NCBI RefSeq assembly: GCF_000196235.1
Contig: NC_008537.1
Location: forward strand, 95,539-159,538
Reading direction: 5' to 3'
Origin: Arthrobacter sp. FB24
Lineage (GTDB): Bacteria > Actinomycetota > Actinomycetes > Actinomycetales > Micrococcaceae
DNA: 64,000 nt
How positions within the stretch are numbered: position 1 is the stretch's first letter; each line of letters starts with the position of its first letter. Below the pieces are notes generated by a model. The model saw nothing but the letters and a program-made list of their open reading frames with translations. It ran no database searches and had not been told where the DNA came from. The position numbers and the translations under genes are program-made. This document shows positions 48,348 through 56,728 of the stretch, piece after piece.

Positions 48348-50755
48348 CAACTCCACCCATCAATAAGATCCAGACCGCACGACGAAGCTGGAATGACCAC
48401 ACGCCGCCACCACAGGAACAACAACCGCCTGCACTGCCGCCCATCCCGCCTGGACCGCTGACCAGCGCCAGCATTGAGGACATCATCAACCGTCTTGAGG
48501 ACTGCAGCCCGTACTGGCCACAGGTGCATGAGCACAGGGCGCGCATCCGGCGCTTCCTCGGTCATTTGAGGCAGTTGCCGGGTGAAACCTGGCAGGACCG
48601 CTGGGCGCTGTTCGAGGGCCATGTCGGGCATGACGCTCTGACGTGGAGGCTCAGAATAGCCGGCGGTTCAAGCAAGAACACGAAGAACCGCAACGAGGTC
48701 GAAGCGCTCAACGCGGCGATCGGACCGCTGCTGGCCCTCGACGTCATGCGCCCCTCCCACCGGTGGATCGCGGGTCAGCGCTTTGCCTTCTGGAAAGCAC
48801 TCAGCCGGTTCCGGGACCCCGCCCACACAGCTGAACTCGAAAACGCCCTCCTCCATGCGAAGGCTTCACCGGCCCAAGCCACTAGCGGGATCCTCACCCT
48901 AGGTCGCATTCAGGCCCATACAGGCAAATCGATCCGCCAACTAACAGCCGCAGACATCCTCGACCTGACTACCCAGCTTCCCGGGAAGCTGATCGACGTC
49001 AGCCGCAGCGGGCTGACCGCCGTATGGCCCGTGCTCCACGGGCTGGGATGGATCAAACACGATTCCGGGACCATGCCCACACGGCTCCGCGTCGGACCGA
49101 AAACGGTGGATGAGATGGTCGACTACTACGACATCACCGGCCCCTGCCGGGAACCACTCATCCGCTATCTTCAGGTCCGGTCGGCTGGCCTCGACTACGC
49201 CTCGCTCTGTGCTTTGGGCAGGTATCTGGCCGGCCTCTTCTTCGCCGACATCCTCAAGCACTACCCTGACCAACGCAGCTTCGCACTGACCCCGAAGCAG
49301 GCGGCTGGCTGGAAAGCCAGGGTCAAAGTCAAAGCCGACGGCTCGCCGCGCCGGGAAGTTTACAGCGTCTTCTTCTCCATCCGGGCGTTCTATCTCGACA
49401 TCAGCCAATGGGCACTCGAAGACGCCTTCTGGGCGCAATGGGCCGCCCCAAGCCCTATAACCTTCGCCGAAACCCGCGGTTACGTGAAGCACCGGCGCGC
49501 CACCATCGCAACGATGCAACAGCGCACCCGTGAACTGGCCCCCGTGTTGCCCCGTCTGGTGGAGGCCGCAGAACAGGCCCTCCGCGCAGCAGAAGCAACC
49601 CTGGCGGATGCCACCACGGCCGGCGCCGGCCAAACCATCGACATGGACGGCGAGGCTTGGAAAGTCTTCCAGAGCAGTGAACATGCGCATGTCCGGATTC
49701 GGCGCAATGGAAAGGACCGGGACCTGTCCTTCGAAGAGGACAACGCCTTCTGGACTTGGGCGCTTGTTGAGACACTTCGACACACCGGTGCAAGGATCGA
49801 AGAAGTCCTCGAGCTGGTGCACATGAGCATCCAGCCCTACAAGGTTCCAACGACCGGGGAGACCATACCGCTGCTGCACTTCGCTCCGAGCAAGACCGAC
49901 ACAGAGCGTCTAATGGTGGCAGGCCCCGAGCTCGTGCACGTGCTCTACCGAGTGCTTTCTCGTATCACCAAGGACACTGGTGGTGCACCTCTGACACAGC
50001 GATGGGACTCAGCCGAGAAAGTGCTGAGCTCACCCCTTCCGCACCTGTTCGCCCGCCGCCGTGGCGCCGGACCGCCGAACGTGATGACGACGGCCACCGT
50101 CTCCACGCTGCTCAATGACTTGGCAGGACGCGCACATATCAAGGTCAGCGGTGCCGAGGTCAGGTTCACCCCGCACGATTTCCGTCGCATCTTCGCGACC
50201 GAGGCACTTGCCAGCGGCCTGCCTCCACACATCGTGCAGGTGCTGATGGGGCACGCCAGCCTGGCGACGACTCAGGGATACGCAGCGATTTATCCCAGGG
50301 ACGTCATCCGGCACCACCGCACCTTCATCGAAAAGCGACGGGTCATTCGGCCAACCGAAGAATACCGCGAACCAACCGCCGCCGAATGGGACGAATTCGA
50401 AGCCCATTTCGTGCAACGCAAACTCAGCCTGGGCAGCTGCGGACGCGCCTACGGCACAGGCTGCCAACACGAACACGCCTGCCTCCGCTGCGCCCTTCTC
50501 CGTCCGGATCCCAGCCAGATCAACCGGCTCCAGGACATCATCGACAACCTCGAAGAACGCATCACCGAAGCCGAACAACACGGCTGGCTCGGCGATGCCG
50601 AAGGACTGCGGGTCACGCTCAACAGCGCCGAAATGAAACTGGCCCAAATGTTCAAACTACAGAGCCAACGAAACAGCAAAATCGTCGACCTCGGAACTCC
50701 ACAAATGCGGAACTCCACGGGTGCCGGTTATCACCCTCACCCGCCACAACAGTGA
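48344..50755 (+). CDS. Large tyrosine recombinase, second of a Tn554-like pair
   Basis: 803 residues. Catalytic motifs: HTGARIEEVLEL (Arg), PHDFRRIFATEAL, VLMGHASLATTQGYA with the Tyr. A long N-terminal half replaces the usual short arm-binding region. After the catalytic domain comes a cysteine/histidine cluster (CGRAYGTGCQHEHACLRC) and a coiled-coil stretch (LQDIIDNLEERITEAEQHGW), as in TnpB-like partners. The GTG start is coupled to the first recombinase. It probably acts with it to move the element; cargo is not obvious. Confidence 0.85.
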   Translation: MTTPPINKIQTARRSWNDHTPPPQEQQPPALPPIPPGPLTSASIEDIINRLEDCSPYWPQVHEHRARIRRFLGHLRQLPGETWQDRWALFEGHVGHDALTWRLRIAGGSSKNTKNRNEVEALNAAIGPLLALDVMRPSHRWIAGQRFAFWKALSRFRDPAHTAELENALLHAKASPAQATSGILTLGRIQAHTGKSIRQLTAADILDLTTQLPGKLIDVSRSGLTAVWPVLHGLGWIKHDSGTMPTRLRVGPKTVDEMVDYYDITGPCREPLIRYLQVRSAGLDYASLCALGRYLAGLFFADILKHYPDQRSFALTPKQAAGWKARVKVKADGSPRREVYSVFFSIRAFYLDISQWALEDAFWAQWAAPSPITFAETRGYVKHRRATIATMQQRTRELAPVLPRLVEAAEQALRAAEATLADATTAGAGQTIDMDGEAWKVFQSSEHAHVRIRRNGKDRDLSFEEDNAFWTWALVETLRHTGARIEEVLELVHMSIQPYKVPTTGETIPLLHFAPSKTDTERLMVAGPELVHVLYRVLSRITKDTGGAPLTQRWDSAEKVLSSPLPHLFARRRGAGPPNVMTTATVSTLLNDLAGRAHIKVSGAEVRFTPHDFRRIFATEALASGLPPHIVQVLMGHASLATTQGYAAIYPRDVIRHHRTFIEKRRVIRPTEEYREPTAAEWDEFEAHFVQRKLSLGSCGRAYGTGCQHEHACLRCALLRPDPSQINRLQDIIDNLEERITEAEQHGWLGDAEGLRVTLNSAEMKLAQMFKLQSQRNSKIVDLGTPQMRNSTGAGYHPHPPQQ

Positions 50756-50835
50756 CGGAGTGGGCCTGTTGCTAACCTGTGCACTCTCTCAAAGCCCTGC
50801 TGTAATCGTCCGGTTGGTTCCTGGTCTCCGCAGAC

Positions 50836-50864
50836 GGGACTGTGGAAATAACGGTGTATCCGGC
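50836..50864 (+). repeat. Left terminal inverted repeat of the IS256-family element
   Basis: Begins GGGACTGTGG and ends TAACGGTGTATCCGGC; pairs with 52207-52235. Confidence 0.9.
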
Positions 50865-50905
50865 TCGACACGCCGGGCGGTAAGCCTGGCGGGAAGGAGC
50901 CCGAT

Positions 50906-52198
50906 ATGGCCGCAACACTTGAGGCTGTGCCGAGTACGAAAACTGCTGACAAGAAGACAGAAATATCCGAGGCCGACGCTGCCCGCGAGCTGGTCAGGAT
51001 GGCGAAGGAGCAGGGCCTGTCCCTGACCGGTCCCGACGGGCTGCTCAAGCAGCTTACGAAGACCGTGATCGAGACCGCGCTCGACGAGGAAATGACCGAG
51101 CATCTCGGATATGAAAAGCACGATTCGGCCGGCAAACAGACTGCCAACTCCCGCAACGGGGTTCGCCCGAAAACGGTGCTCACGGAGACGACCGGCCCGG
51201 TGGAGGTGGACGTGCCGCGGGACCGGGCCGGCACGTTCGAGCCGGTCATCGTCAAGAAGCGCCAGCGCCGCCTGACCGGGGTCGATGAGATGGTCCTCTC
51301 GCTCTACGCGAAGGGCCTGACCACGGGAGAAATCAGTGCGCACTTCGCTGAGATCTACGGCGCGTCCGTGTCGAAGGAGACCGTCTCCCGGATCACCGAC
51401 CGGGTGTTGGAGGAGATGGCCGCGTGGCAGAACCGGCCGCTGGACGAGGTCTACGCGGCGATCTTCATCGACGCAATCGTCGTCAAGGTCCGCGACGGGC
51501 AAGTCGCCAACCGGCCCATCTACGCTGCGATCGGCGTGACTCTGGAGGGCGAGAAGGACATCCTCGGCCTGTGGGCCGGGACCGGCGGAGAGGGCGCGAA
51601 GTTCTGGATGAGCGTGCTCACTGACATCAAGAACCGCGGCGTGAAAGACACCTTCTTCCTAGTCTGCGACGGGCTCAAAGGCCTGCCCGAAGTCGTCACC
51701 AACGTTTGGCCGCTGGCGACCGTGCAGACCTGCATCATCCACCTGATCCGGAACACCTTCCGGTTGGCCTCGAGACAGGACTGGGACGCCCTCAAACGCG
51801 ACGTGAAGCCCATCTACACGGCGCCGAATGCTGAGGCGGCCCGGACGGCGTTGGAGGAACTCGCGGAGCGCTGGGGCAGGAAATACGGGGCGATCGTGCG
51901 GCTCTGGGAGAACGCGTGGGAAGAGCTCATCCCGTTCCTGGACTACGACGTGGAAATCCGGCGCGTGATCTGCTCGACCAACGCCATCGAATCGCTCAAC
52001 GCCAGATACCGGCGCGCCGTCAAGGCCCGGGGTCATCTCCCCACCGAGCAGGCTGCGCTAAAGTGCCTCTATCTGGTCACCCGATCCCTCGATCCGACCG
52101 GTGCCGGCAAGACCCGATGGGCCGTGCGTTGGAAGCCCGCTTTGAACGCCTTCGCCATCACTTTCAGCGACCGATTCCCGGCAGCTGAAAGCTACTAA
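50906..52198 (+). CDS. IS256-family (mutator-type) DDE transposase
   Basis: 430 residues. Family hallmarks: LVRMAKEQGLSLTGPDGLLKQLTK at the N-terminus, EEMTEHLGYEKHD, the first Asp in AIFIDAIVVKVRDGQVANRP, the second in FFLVCDGLKGLPE, a CxxH-like TCIIHLIRN, and the Glu in STNAIESLNARYRRAVKARGHLPTE. Full length and undamaged, so probably active. ATG 50906 follows GAAGGAGC. Confidence 0.95.
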   Translation: MAATLEAVPSTKTADKKTEISEADAARELVRMAKEQGLSLTGPDGLLKQLTKTVIETALDEEMTEHLGYEKHDSAGKQTANSRNGVRPKTVLTETTGPVEVDVPRDRAGTFEPVIVKKRQRRLTGVDEMVLSLYAKGLTTGEISAHFAEIYGASVSKETVSRITDRVLEEMAAWQNRPLDEVYAAIFIDAIVVKVRDGQVANRPIYAAIGVTLEGEKDILGLWAGTGGEGAKFWMSVLTDIKNRGVKDTFFLVCDGLKGLPEVVTNVWPLATVQTCIIHLIRNTFRLASRQDWDALKRDVKPIYTAPNAEAARTALEELAERWGRKYGAIVRLWENAWEELIPFLDYDVEIRRVICSTNAIESLNARYRRAVKARGHLPTEQAALKCLYLVTRSLDPTGAGKTRWAVRWKPALNAFAITFSDRFPAAESY

Positions 52199-52206
52199 AT
52201 GAAAAC

Positions 52207-52235
52207 GCCGGATACACCGTTAATGAGATAGTCCC
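52207..52235 (-). repeat. Right terminal inverted repeat of the IS256-family element
   Basis: On the minus strand begins GGGACTATCT and ends TAACGGTGTATCCGGC; five mismatches to the left end, all within the outer 13 bases. Confidence 0.9.
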
Positions 52236-52355
52236 CGGCAATCATGCCGGGGCCGGCAGGCCAGCACACCCACATCCTGCAACAGGAACGGGCTACGAAA
52301 AAGGTAACGGGGCATCAGGCGAGCGGTGCGCGGTCGTGGTGCCGGTACGTGGTCG

Positions 52356-52622
52356 TTATAGAGTGTTGCTGGAAAACGGCGGGTAGCTGGAGATTATGTA
52401 GTCGGCGGCGGCGGGACCTGCGATTCTTCGTCGATTCTTGCCTGGTTCTACTCCGTGGTGTTGGAGCGCGTCGCGGAAGTGGCGGGCCTCGAGGGGGCTG
52501 ATGCGATGCAGAATGCACCAGCTGGTGTAGAGCCCGTAGAGGCAGTCGGACCCGAGGGGTTCCTGCGTCTGGTCCGGAATTGTTGCTTCCAGGAGAAATT
52601 GCGTGATGTGTGAGGTGGGCAT
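52356..52622 (-). CDS. Small conserved-looking protein, unknown
   Basis: 88 residues from ATG 52622, with GAGG 4 nt upstream. The sequence (SHITQFLLEATIPDQTQEPL, then DCLYGLYTSWCILHRISPL and ARHFRDALQHHGVEP, ending in GPAAADYIISSYP) looks like a compact helical domain of the kind found at the end of phage/plasmid primase-like proteins. It follows another small gene by 6 nt in the same direction. Function not known. Confidence 0.55.
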   Translation of the reverse strand: MPTSHITQFLLEATIPDQTQEPLGSDCLYGLYTSWCILHRISPLEARHFRDALQHHGVEPGKNRRRIAGPAAADYIISSYPPFSSNTL

Positions 52623-52628
52623 ATCGCC

Positions 52629-52853
52629 TCATTCTGCGCGTGTGCGTTCTTTCCACCGGACTGCTTCAGTGGCTTCCACCGCACCCTGCACCTGGGGGCG
52701 GGGATCCGGCCCCGAGGGCATATCGGATACACGCGAATCTACGTGGTGTACTTTGGCACCGTCCACTTTCCAGTGGACGGTGACTACGGCATTTTTGTGG
52801 CTGCCCGGAGGCCGGTGGCTGTGCTTCGCATTCGGAGCAGAAATTGTGCCCAC
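52629..52853 (-). CDS. Small hypothetical protein
   Basis: 74 residues from a GTG at 52853 that immediately follows a stop codon. Reads NAVVTVHWKVDGAKVHHVDS, then GPDPRPQVQGAVEATEAVRW. No ribosome site is visible and the family is not recognised. Support comes mainly from its close spacing (6 nt) to the next small gene on the same strand and plausible composition. Confidence 0.35.
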   Translation of the reverse strand: MGTISAPNAKHSHRPPGSHKNAVVTVHWKVDGAKVHHVDSRVSDMPSGPDPRPQVQGAVEATEAVRWKERTRAE

Positions 52854-53096
52854 TTATCGTTCGTGCGGCAAAGGCCAGCGGCTCCTGCACTCCACTCTGA
52901 GTCAGCCTCCAGACTGTACCGGCGCGTCTCCCCTGCAGGGCCACGGATTGGAGCTCGATTTCCTGGCGCGAGGTGCCCTGGCGGCCATGTGGTCGAGGCG
53001 GGTGTCTTTTCCACCCTACGATTGCCGGCGGGCCGCCGCCGGCGATTTTGTTCGCAGGGCCAGTGACGGGTATGGAATGCCGCCCTCTTGCGGCCC

Positions 53097-53777
53097 TTAG
53101 TGGGTTCCCGTTACCCATGTTGGGTTTCCGTCGGGCCGGTAGATGACTGCGTTTCCGTCGTCCTGGATGACGAGCCGGCTTCCGGGGTTGTTATCGGTTT
53201 CGGTGTCCCACACGTATTCGTCGTGGGGGCCGTAGAGGACTAGGTTCCCGTCGGGCTGCATGATGCATGCCCCGGCGCCGCGGCCGTTGGTCCCGGAGTC
53301 CCACAGGGGTCCGTCGGGGCCGTAAAAGACGAGGTTCCCGTCAGTTTGGTATAGAAGTCCGTAGAGCCCGTTGGCGGATCTGATTCCGTGGGTGGGGGTG
53401 AGTGTTGATCCTGACTGCAGGACGTGGGAGTCGGCGCTGCCTGGCGGCTGGCATGTTTCTGTAGCCCACAGCGGGGAACCGTCGGGCCGGTAGATGACTG
53501 CGTTTCCGTCGTCCTGGATGACGAGCCGGCTTCCGGGGTTGTTATCGGTTTCGGTGTCCCACACGTATTCGTCATTGGGGCCGTAGAGGACTAGGTTCCC
53601 GTCGGCCTGCATGATGCATGCCCCGGCACCGTGGCCGTTGGTCCCGGAGTCCCACAGGGGTCCGTCGGGGCCGTAAAGGACGAGGTTCCCGTCCGTTTGA
53701 TAGAGCAGCCGGTAGCGGCTGTTCGGAGAGGTTGCTGCGGCGCCGGGGCGGAGTGCTGTTTCCGGGTGCAATGTCAT
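53097..53777 (-). CDS. Tandem B-lectin (monocot mannose-binding lectin-like) protein
   Basis: 226 residues with no signal peptide. It consists of two B-lectin domains (about 1-108 and 118-226) sharing the mannose-site motif QxDxNxVxY: QTDGNLVLY, QADGNLVLY, QDDGNAVIY in the first, QTDGNLVFY, QPDGNLVLY, QDDGNAVIY in the second. All six sites are near-canonical. Two tandem MMBL domains of this total size recall LlpA-type lectin-like bacteriocins; secretion and activity are unproven. It is coupled (ATGA) to the 108-residue gene upstream, which could be an accessory. Confidence 0.85.
   Translation of the reverse strand: MTLHPETALRPGAAATSPNSRYRLLYQTDGNLVLYGPDGPLWDSGTNGHGAGACIMQADGNLVLYGPNDEYVWDTETDNNPGSRLVIQDDGNAVIYRPDGSPLWATETCQPPGSADSHVLQSGSTLTPTHGIRSANGLYGLLYQTDGNLVFYGPDGPLWDSGTNGRGAGACIMQPDGNLVLYGPHDEYVWDTETDNNPGSRLVIQDDGNAVIYRPDGNPTWVTGTH
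53129..53710. repeat. Internal duplication in the lectin gene
   Basis: About 230 bp starting at 53129 recurs nearly identically from 53480 (offset 351 bp), covering three beta-motif segments of each lectin domain. The high DNA identity indicates a recent duplication or ongoing gene conversion rather than an ancient domain pair. Confidence 0.8.
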
Positions 53778-54100
53778 GGCCGTTCCCGGTCGGTTGTGGT
53801 GATGAATCGTGGACGCATCTCCGGGCGTTGGTTTACGGCGGCCCGGTCCGGAGGCGGAGACAGCGGTGCGCGGGTTTGGATCAGGTGGTGTCTGAGTACG
53901 GTGATGTGGTCGCCGGGGTGGACAGCGAGCAGACTGCGCAGCCGGTGCCTGGCGGGTGCGGCTGTTGGGTCCGTTCCTGACAGGACGGTCCGGATAATGT
54001 CCTCCGCCTGTGAGTCCAGTGTCATGGAGGTGTCGTCATCACGTTCTGCGTGGCTGGCATTTGCCTCAGTCAGTGCAGTCGGGGGTTGCTGAGAACTCAT
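53774..54100 (-). CDS. Hypothetical protein coupled to the lectin gene
   Basis: 108 residues from ATG 54100 with AAGGAT upstream. Hydrophilic, no signal peptide: SQAEDIIRTVLSGTDPTAAPARHRLRSLLAVHPGDHITVL. Its stop overlaps the lectin start (ATGA), so the two are co-translated. No family recognised; candidate roles are an immunity partner or regulator of the lectin. Confidence 0.55.
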   Translation of the reverse strand: MSSQQPPTALTEANASHAERDDDTSMTLDSQAEDIIRTVLSGTDPTAAPARHRLRSLLAVHPGDHITVLRHHLIQTRAPLSPPPDRAAVNQRPEMRPRFITTTDRERP

Positions 54101-54314
54101 GGGGTTATCCTTCTTCTTCGATGTGGACGCTTCGGGGAATCGGTTTTGATCTTTTGTCCGCGCGTGGACGGGCGGGGAGGTGCGTCCGGCCGGGTGCCTG
54201 TCCCTGCCGGCGTTTGGGTGGTCAGTTGCGGCGGCCGTCTGTACGCGTCATCGATGATGATCCCTGAATTTTGCAGGTTTTGACGGGTGCCGGCCTCCAG
54301 CCCGTGGCGGGAGT

Positions 54315-54983
54315 TTAGGTGTTCCCGCCGTGGCGGGCGATACGTGGCGGCCGGAGGTGTTGCTTTGGGCCGCCCGGAGGTTCGGTTTTGATCCTTTTTC
54401 GAACGTACCACGCGGCCGCGGCGGCGGTGAGGGCGGCCAGCAGGGCGATGGTTGCTGTGGGGCCGAAAGTTTTGGCTGCCGTGAGGTAGGCGCTTCCGGC
54501 GAAGTAGCCGGCGAGGACCACGGCGGCACCCCAGGTAGCGCCGCCGGCGATGTTGAAGGCCAGGAACCGGCGGTAGGGCATGTGGGAGAGCCCGGCAAGG
54601 GCGGGCATGACAGCGCGGAAGAACGCGGTGAACCGGCCAAGGAACACGGCGGATCCTCCCTTGCGGGCAAGCAGGTCCCGGGCGCGGTCCAGCCCGGCAC
54701 GGCGTTTTTGGAGTAAGGAGATTTCCAGGATTCGGGATCCGAAACGGCGTCCGATCTGGTATCCGACGGTGTCCCCGCCGATAGCGGCTGCGATGACGAG
54801 GACCAGGACCAGCCAGAGCTGCAGGTGGTGCTGGCTGGCCAGGACCCCGCCGAGGACGGCTGCGGTTTCCCCGGGCAGGATGAAACCGATGAAGAAGGCG
54901 TCTTCGGCGAAGACCAGCACACTGATAATCAGGTAGGCGGGCAGGGGCCCGGCGTTACGGACGGCGTCGATGATCCAGGTCAT
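54315..54983 (-). CDS. DedA-family (SNARE-associated) membrane protein
   Basis: 222 residues. Typical DedA core: ISVLVFAEDAFFIGFILPGETAAVLGGVLA, GGDTVGYQIGRRFG and FLGRFTAFFRAVMPALAGLSHMPYRRFLAFN, with the conserved Glu and the FxRFxPxxR-like motif. DedA proteins act in lipid flipping (undecaprenyl phosphate and others) and envelope homeostasis. The upstream region contains two CTCAGG boxes. Confidence 0.9.
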   Translation of the reverse strand: MTWIIDAVRNAGPLPAYLIISVLVFAEDAFFIGFILPGETAAVLGGVLASQHHLQLWLVLVLVIAAAIGGDTVGYQIGRRFGSRILEISLLQKRRAGLDRARDLLARKGGSAVFLGRFTAFFRAVMPALAGLSHMPYRRFLAFNIAGGATWGAAVVLAGYFAGSAYLTAAKTFGPTATIALLAALTAAAAAWYVRKRIKTEPPGGPKQHLRPPRIARHGGNT

Positions 54984-55114
54984 GAGCTGGCCCTCTGCTG
55001 TCGGTCCGCCGGGCGCGGAGGTCCGGGGCAGGCAGCCGGGTTCGGGCTAGTAGGGATCTGCATGATGGTGCCTCCTGCGGTTTCGTTCCGGTACTACCAG
55101 CATGGCTGGCGGTT

Positions 55115-55131
55115 CCTGAGGGCGTCCTGAG
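55115..55131. promoter_or_regulatory. CTCAGG-N5-CTCAGG box upstream of dedA
   Basis: On the minus strand the order is CTCAGG, five bases, CTCAGG (plus strand CCTGAG at 55115-55120 and 55126-55131), an 11-bp period typical of OmpR-family response-regulator sites. It is about 130 nt from the dedA start. Confidence 0.5.
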
Positions 55132-55166
55132 TCTTATTCCTGCACCAGTGCTTGACCGGTAGGGGG

Positions 55167-55754
55167 TTAGTCGATTTTTTCTCCGGTGCCTTTGGCTTTC
55201 GTGGCGGTGGCGGTGACCGGGGCGAGTCCGGGGGCGGCGGCTTCGACGTTGATTTTTACTTCGTTCGTGGAGGTGCGGTAGAGGCTGTATTTGTTCTCCG
55301 GGTAGTGCCCGGTGCCGGTGGCGTTGTCGAAATACACTGTCGCTGACGTATCAGGTGCCAGGGTCAGCCCGTCGAGTTTCTGGTAGTAGGACTCTGTCTG
55401 TCCGGTGGCGGTGTCTTTCATGGTGTAGTACACCTCCAGGCCGGTAAGCGGCGCGGGGGTGGAGTTGCTCAGGGTGAACTGAAGGCGGTCCGGGACTGCG
55501 GCGTTGGTTTGCGGGTCGGTGTTGTCTTCGGCCTTGGCCTTGCTGATGGTCAGTCCGGGGGCGGTCCCGGTGGCGGTGATGGGGTTTTTTGTCACGGGAA
55601 GTACGGTCGCTGCGGGGCCGGCCGCGGCGGTGCCGGTGGTGCCGGCCGTGGGGCTGCCGGGGCCGGAGGCCCCTTGCCAGATCAGGATGGCGGACAGGAT
55701 GGCGATGGCGATGAGGGCCAGAGGGAGGATTTTTTTAAGGGCGGGCGTTTTCAT
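55167..55754 (-). CDS. Secreted or membrane-anchored protein of the ABC operon
   Basis: 195 residues from ATG 55754. An N-terminal helix (ILPLALIAIAILSAILIWQ) anchors a beta-rich extracytoplasmic domain (PDRLQFTLSNSTPAPLTGLEVYYTMKD, then GLTLAPDTSATVYFDNATG). It looks like an immunoglobulin-like or DUF4352-like fold, but the family is not certain. It is the last gene of the exporter operon (5 nt after the permease), so it may be its extracytoplasmic partner. Confidence 0.65.
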   Translation of the reverse strand: MKTPALKKILPLALIAIAILSAILIWQGASGPGSPTAGTTGTAAAGPAATVLPVTKNPITATGTAPGLTISKAKAEDNTDPQTNAAVPDRLQFTLSNSTPAPLTGLEVYYTMKDTATGQTESYYQKLDGLTLAPDTSATVYFDNATGTGHYPENKYSLYRTSTNEVKINVEAAAPGLAPVTATATKAKGTGEKID

Positions 55755-55759
55755 TGTTC

Positions 55760-56728
55760 TTAGGCCTTTCGGAGGAGTTTGTGCCGGGTGGCGGCCAGGA
55801 CCGCGGAGCCCGCTGCTGCGGTGAAGCCGGCGAGGAGCCAGAGGGTGTGGTTGAAGGTCTGAGCCCATACATAGGCGGGGCTCTGTTGGTTGTATTGGTT
55901 TTTGATACCGAGCCAGGCGAAGAGGGGGCGTTCGTATTGTTTGGTGAGGGAGGTTTGTTCGATGAGGTCGCGGGCTGTTTCGTAGCCGGTGAAGTTGGCC
56001 ATAACGGCGTGTTCGTGTGCTTTGTCGATTTGGAGGCTTGCGAACAGCCCTCCGGGGATCTGGTTGTCCGGATCCATGGTGTCGCCGATCTGGGGGATCA
56101 CCAGAACGACGATGAGCCAGAGGACCAGGGCCAGTACCAGGCCGGTGGCCGGGGTCCGGGTGAGGGCGGCCAGGGCCAGCGCGGCGAGCGACCACATGGT
56201 CAGGTAGATGGTGGTGTGGGCTGCGGCGAGTACTAGTCGGGTGAGGTCTGTGCCGGTCAGGGGGGCGTTGCCGGCGATGAGCAGGGCCCCGGTGATGACG
56301 GAGAACAGGGCTGCGGTGACGGCGGCCCAGATGGTGAAGGCGGCCAGGATTTTGCCGGCGGCGAAGCTGTGGCGTCCCAGGGGACGGGTGAAGATCAGTT
56401 GCAGGGTGCCGTTGTTTTTTTCCTTGGCGATCAGTCCGTAGCCGAGGATCACGGCGAAGAGTGCCCCGACGATTTCCAGGTACTCCATCGCTGCCCGCAG
56501 CATCTGCAGCGGGAAGAGGTCCGGGGGCGGTGCGGTGACGGTGCCGCCGCTGGCTTTGAGGGCGGCCAGGTAGCTGGTGTAGTCAGCGGTTTTGGCACGG
56601 AAGTCTGCGGCCGCTACGAGGACGGAGAGCACGACGATGAGGGCCAGGAAGGTGATCAGCAGCCGCATGGAACGGTTTCGGGACAAGTCCCGGATTTCCT
56701 TCCCGCAGAGCGTGAGGAGGCTAGTCAT
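55760..56728 (-). CDS. ABC-2 type transporter permease (NosY-like), second
   Basis: 322 residues with six hydrophobic helices. LLTLCGKEIRDLSRNRSMRLL, then GYGLIAKEKNNGTLQLIFTRPLGRHSFAAGKIL, is the family's cytoplasmic loop (EKxxGTLxxLxxxPxxR). A large extracytoplasmic loop lies near 200-275. It overlaps the first permease by 8 nt. The two permeases and ATPase make a NosFY-like exporter; the substrate is unknown. Confidence 0.85.
   Translation of the reverse strand: MTSLLTLCGKEIRDLSRNRSMRLLITFLALIVVLSVLVAAADFRAKTADYTSYLAALKASGGTVTAPPPDLFPLQMLRAAMEYLEIVGALFAVILGYGLIAKEKNNGTLQLIFTRPLGRHSFAAGKILAAFTIWAAVTAALFSVITGALLIAGNAPLTGTDLTRLVLAAAHTTIYLTMWSLAALALAALTRTPATGLVLALVLWLIVVLVIPQIGDTMDPDNQIPGGLFASLQIDKAHEHAVMANFTGYETARDLIEQTSLTKQYERPLFAWLGIKNQYNQQSPAYVWAQTFNHTLWLLAGFTAAAGSAVLAATRHKLLRKA

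Larger units (their letters stand above)
50836..52235 (+). mobile_element. IS256-family insertion sequence, 1400 bp
   Basis: Bounded by 29-bp imperfect inverted repeats (50836-50864 and 52207-52235; 24 of 29 positions match, with the inner 16 bases TAACGGTGTATCCGGC identical) and carrying one full-length transposase. The flanking octamers (CCGCAGAC left, CGGCAATC right) match at only 5 of 8 positions, so the target duplication is not clean. It sits 80 bp after the second tyrosine recombinase. Confidence 0.9.

Noticed and set aside
50752..50775. GTGA-coupled third recombinase gene after the Tn554-like pair
   Set aside because: The frame stops after seven residues; mentioned only as a possible relic.
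52666..53118. 150-residue minus-strand frame before the small genes
   Set aside because: Arg/Pro/Ser-rich, no ribosome site, no conserved pattern; the shorter frame at 52629-52853 is slightly better supported.
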